Assembly: GCA_964371555.1 (NCBI GenBank)
Contig: CAYJMQ010000066.1
Span: 1 to 7,197 of the forward strand
From: CAYJMQ01 sp964371555
Lineage (GTDB): Bacteria; Bdellovibrionota; JACOXK01; 2-02-FULL-40-11
Direction: 5' to 3'
DNA: 7,197 nt
Shown here: piece after piece, positions 5,527 to 7,197 of the stretch
Layout: each line of letters begins with the position of its first letter
Position numbering within the stretch: the first letter of the stretch is position 1
Notes under the pieces: generated by a model
Seen by the model: the letters and a program-made list of their open reading frames with translations, nothing else
What the model was told of the DNA's origin: nothing
The model's database searches: none
Program-made: the position numbers and the translations under genes

Positions 5527-7197
5527 TGGTTTAAAAGGGAGAGGGATTTTTTTCTCATGAGTCTCGTTTAAGATTGATTCTGTCGGGAATATCTCTCTTT
5601 CTGTTTTTCTGCCATCCCTGGTGCCAAAAGCCCTATTCAGTTTTTCTTCGAAAGGGGTCCATGGAATGGAATGTTCATCCTTCTCTTTTTCATGAAAGAG
5701 CAAAAAGGCCTCTTGTCTTTCCTCTTTCATAAGGAACCAGAGCCATTCATTGGGAGTCGACATGTCTTTAAGATGCGTTTTCGTTTTTGAAGGCTCCTTT
5801 AAGAATAGGGTCAGGGCATGACTGGCCCGTGTCATGGCCACATAGAGAAGTCTTTTCATTTCATTTCTGTTTTCTCCTTCTTCTTTGTTTTTTATTTCCA
5901 CGAACAAGGCAGATTCCTCCAACTGGATTTTAAGGCCGCTCCCCTCTCTTTTCAAATCCTTAAGAATCAGCCCTTGCTTGTTGTCAAAAAGATAATCACT
6001 GCTTTCATTTCGTACGGAAGCATAGAGTTGGGGAAGATAGACCCTGCGAAATTCCAACCCCTTGGCAGAATGCATGGTCATCAAATGAACCCCTTTTTGG
6101 CCGGATATTTTTGGAAAGGAGGGAAGAAGATGCGAATGGCTGATGATTCCCCTGATTGTCTTTGAAACCGATTGGTAAACAAGAGGAGTTATCAGTTCTT
6201 GAGACAGGCAATTTGATTCAATGTCTTCAAGAATTTGGCACCATTGTTCAACAGGAGTGAAAAAATCTTCAGAGAAATAAAAGTTTTCTAATTGAGAAAG
6301 ATTGGTGGCAATTTCTCTTATCAGGCAAGATGGAAGAAGAAGTTTCTTTAAAACTTCCCACCGGTTCCAGAGATTCGTCAAGAGTTCCCATTTTGTTTTG
6401 TCATCAGGGGTAGAAAAAAGGTCGCACATAACATGACGCAAAAATTTTCCCGGTTTTTGAAGAATGTAATTTTCTATAAACATCTCGGAAAAATGAAAGA
6501 ACGCCGAACGAAGAATTCCGGTTTGTGTGATAAGGCTTAAATCGCCTGAAAGTCCGTTTAAAATATGGATCAGATCCCGAATTTCGGGCATGGCCGTAAG
6601 ATTTTCAGCTTGAGACAGGGTGCAGGGGATTCCTGCCTTGTCAAGAGCTTGCTTATAGAGGAACATGGGAGCACTGCTTCGAAAAAGAAGAGCTGTTTGA
6701 TCCAACTCGTTTGAATTGAGCTTAAGGCTTAAAATATTTCTGGCAATCCACCCGGCTTCTGCCTGACGAAGAGAATGAATATCGTGGGGAGAACCTGGGG
6801 CCACCACAAGATTGACAGACCCTTCCTCTTCTTTAAAAAAGGGGTTCATCGATGTATACTCGGGAAGAGAAGATTGATCCGGCAAGAATTCCGGGTTTTT
6901 TTGTTCAAGAGCTTCATTAAAAAGTGTGTTAAAGACCCGGTTCACAACGGTGGTTAATCTGGGAGAAAGACGAAAAGTGTCGGGAAGAGTCAGAAGCATT
7001 CCTCCTTCCAGACGAATGTCTTTCAGGGCATCTTTAAAAATTGACAAATCGGCATGTCGGAAACGGTAAATGGATTGACAGGGGTCGCCAACAAAAAAAA
7101 GAATGTTTTTTTGAGCTTCGTGGAGGGTCTTTATCAGGGTCCCCTGTATCGGGGAGGTGTCTTGAAATTCATCCACCAGAAGATGGTTGTAGCGTTC
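4771..7197 (-). CDS. AddA/RecB-like UvrD-family helicase with C-terminal PD-(D/E)XK nuclease (5' end outside window)
   Basis: The reverse frame is open from the right edge to TAA at 4773-4771. The visible protein starts inside helicase motif II, so Walker A and the N-terminus are off-window; the GTG at 7176 is the Val of VDEFQDTS, not a start. Counting from that Val: motif II 1-8, motif III GDPCQSIYRFR (30-40), motif IV near DTFRLS (66-71), motif V MTMHSAKGLEF (366-376), motif VI EMKRLLYVAMTRA (439-451). From about 551 a RecB/Cas4-type nuclease follows: SQIEAYFRCP with C563, GELVH (596-600), GTIDLV with D681, LVDYKTDK with D694 and K696, and QMGSY with Q716 and Y720. C563, C785, C788 and C796 fit a 4Fe-4S cluster. 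AddA, RecB and AdnB-type proteins unwind and resect DNA ends for recombination and degrade foreign DNA. An AddB- or AdnA-like partner would be expected nearby outside the window. AddA is the nearest label, but AdnB-like or a stand-alone helicase-nuclease is possible. Confidence 0.93.
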   Translation of the reverse strand, partial: ERYNHLLVDEFQDTSPIQGTLIKTLHEAQKNILFFVGDPCQSIYRFRHADLSIFKDALKDIRLEGGMLLTLPDTFRLSPRLTTVVNRVFNTLFNEALEQKNPEFLPDQSSLPEYTSMNPFFKEEEGSVNLVVAPGSPHDIHSLRQAEAGWIARNILSLKLNSNELDQTALLFRSSAPMFLYKQALDKAGIPCTLSQAENLTAMPEIRDLIHILNGLSGDLSLITQTGILRSAFFHFSEMFIENYILQKPGKFLRHVMCDLFSTPDDKTKWELLTNLWNRWEVLKKLLLPSCLIREIATNLSQLENFYFSEDFFTPVEQWCQILEDIESNCLSQELITPLVYQSVSKTIRGIISHSHLLPSFPKISGQKGVHLMTMHSAKGLEFRRVYLPQLYASVRNESSDYLFDNKQGLILKDLKREGSGLKIQLEESALFVEIKNKEEGENRNEMKRLLYVAMTRASHALTLFLKEPSKTKTHLKDMSTPNEWLWFLMKEERQEAFLLFHEKEKDEHSIPWTPFEEKLNRAFGTRDGRKTEREIFPTESILNETHEKKIPLPFKPTYTASQIEAYFRCPKEFQLKYLCGIQAANKVSKADDSPPLLPRQWGELVHELLFHDDFSSATKLDLLVDLILMNKKIIDCDSVIKKSLLKLYESLLAYDEFASLLAPAKSLNKEVPFLFDEGPFYIRGTIDLVIQKEEGITLVDYKTDKISNLEELESRKADYFGQMGSYALVASRAFKRDFLKTALLFTDGPHLVMELWNPEKIKAFEQRLNQMHSHLVQKTAPFQWTSQPKTCFHCSYYELNYCGVRGL

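Noticed and set aside
7174..7176. GTG at the head of the visible right gene as a start codon
   Set aside because: It is the valine of helicase motif II and the frame continues to the window edge with matching family sequence (ERYNHLL), so the gene begins outside.

Overview
The window holds two large protein-coding genes that face each other. Both are cut by a window edge, and together they cover almost all of the 7.2 kb. No rRNA, tRNA or CRISPR array was found. The sequence looks bacterial: dense coding, a 60-base convergent intergenic gap, and bacterial-type helicase-nuclease families. Base composition is moderate. Spot counts of 60-base rows gave about 53-62% G+C in the left gene and about 30-48% in the right gene. 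My best guess is an uncultured Gram-negative, perhaps deltaproteobacteria-like, but nothing here fixes the taxonomy.

Left region (1-4710, + strand): one open frame of at least 1,569 codons that runs in from beyond the left edge. It encodes a SNF2-type helicase/translocase core, then about 550 residues of predominantly helical sequence. An unassigned domain of about 160 residues follows, with a DDP...MG motif. Next comes a 28-residue stretch encoded by a palindromic repeat element, then a complete DUF488 domain, and finally an acidic, low-complexity tail. The most notable point is the repeat at 3942-4026. It has perfect 9-bp terminal inverted repeats, two internal 8-bp hairpins, a 12-bp central palindrome and a possible 3-bp target duplication. 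It sits in frame exactly at the junction between the SNF2 protein and the DUF488 domain, so mobile-element DNA has been turned into an interdomain linker.

Intergenic region (4711-4770): a short gap between the two convergent stop codons. It contains a T-rich tract but no convincing hairpin.

Right region (4771-7197, - strand): the C-terminal two thirds, approximately, of an AddA/RecB/AdnB-like protein. It carries UvrD-type helicase motifs II to VI followed by a PD-(D/E)XK nuclease domain with four cysteines placed like an Fe-S cluster. The ATP-binding N-terminus lies beyond the right edge.

Both genes encode ATP-driven DNA-processing machines. One is a SNF2 translocase with an added domain of unknown function. 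The other is probably a DNA end-processing helicase-nuclease for recombinational repair and degradation of foreign DNA. Their convergent orientation means they are not one operon, and any functional link between them is speculation.
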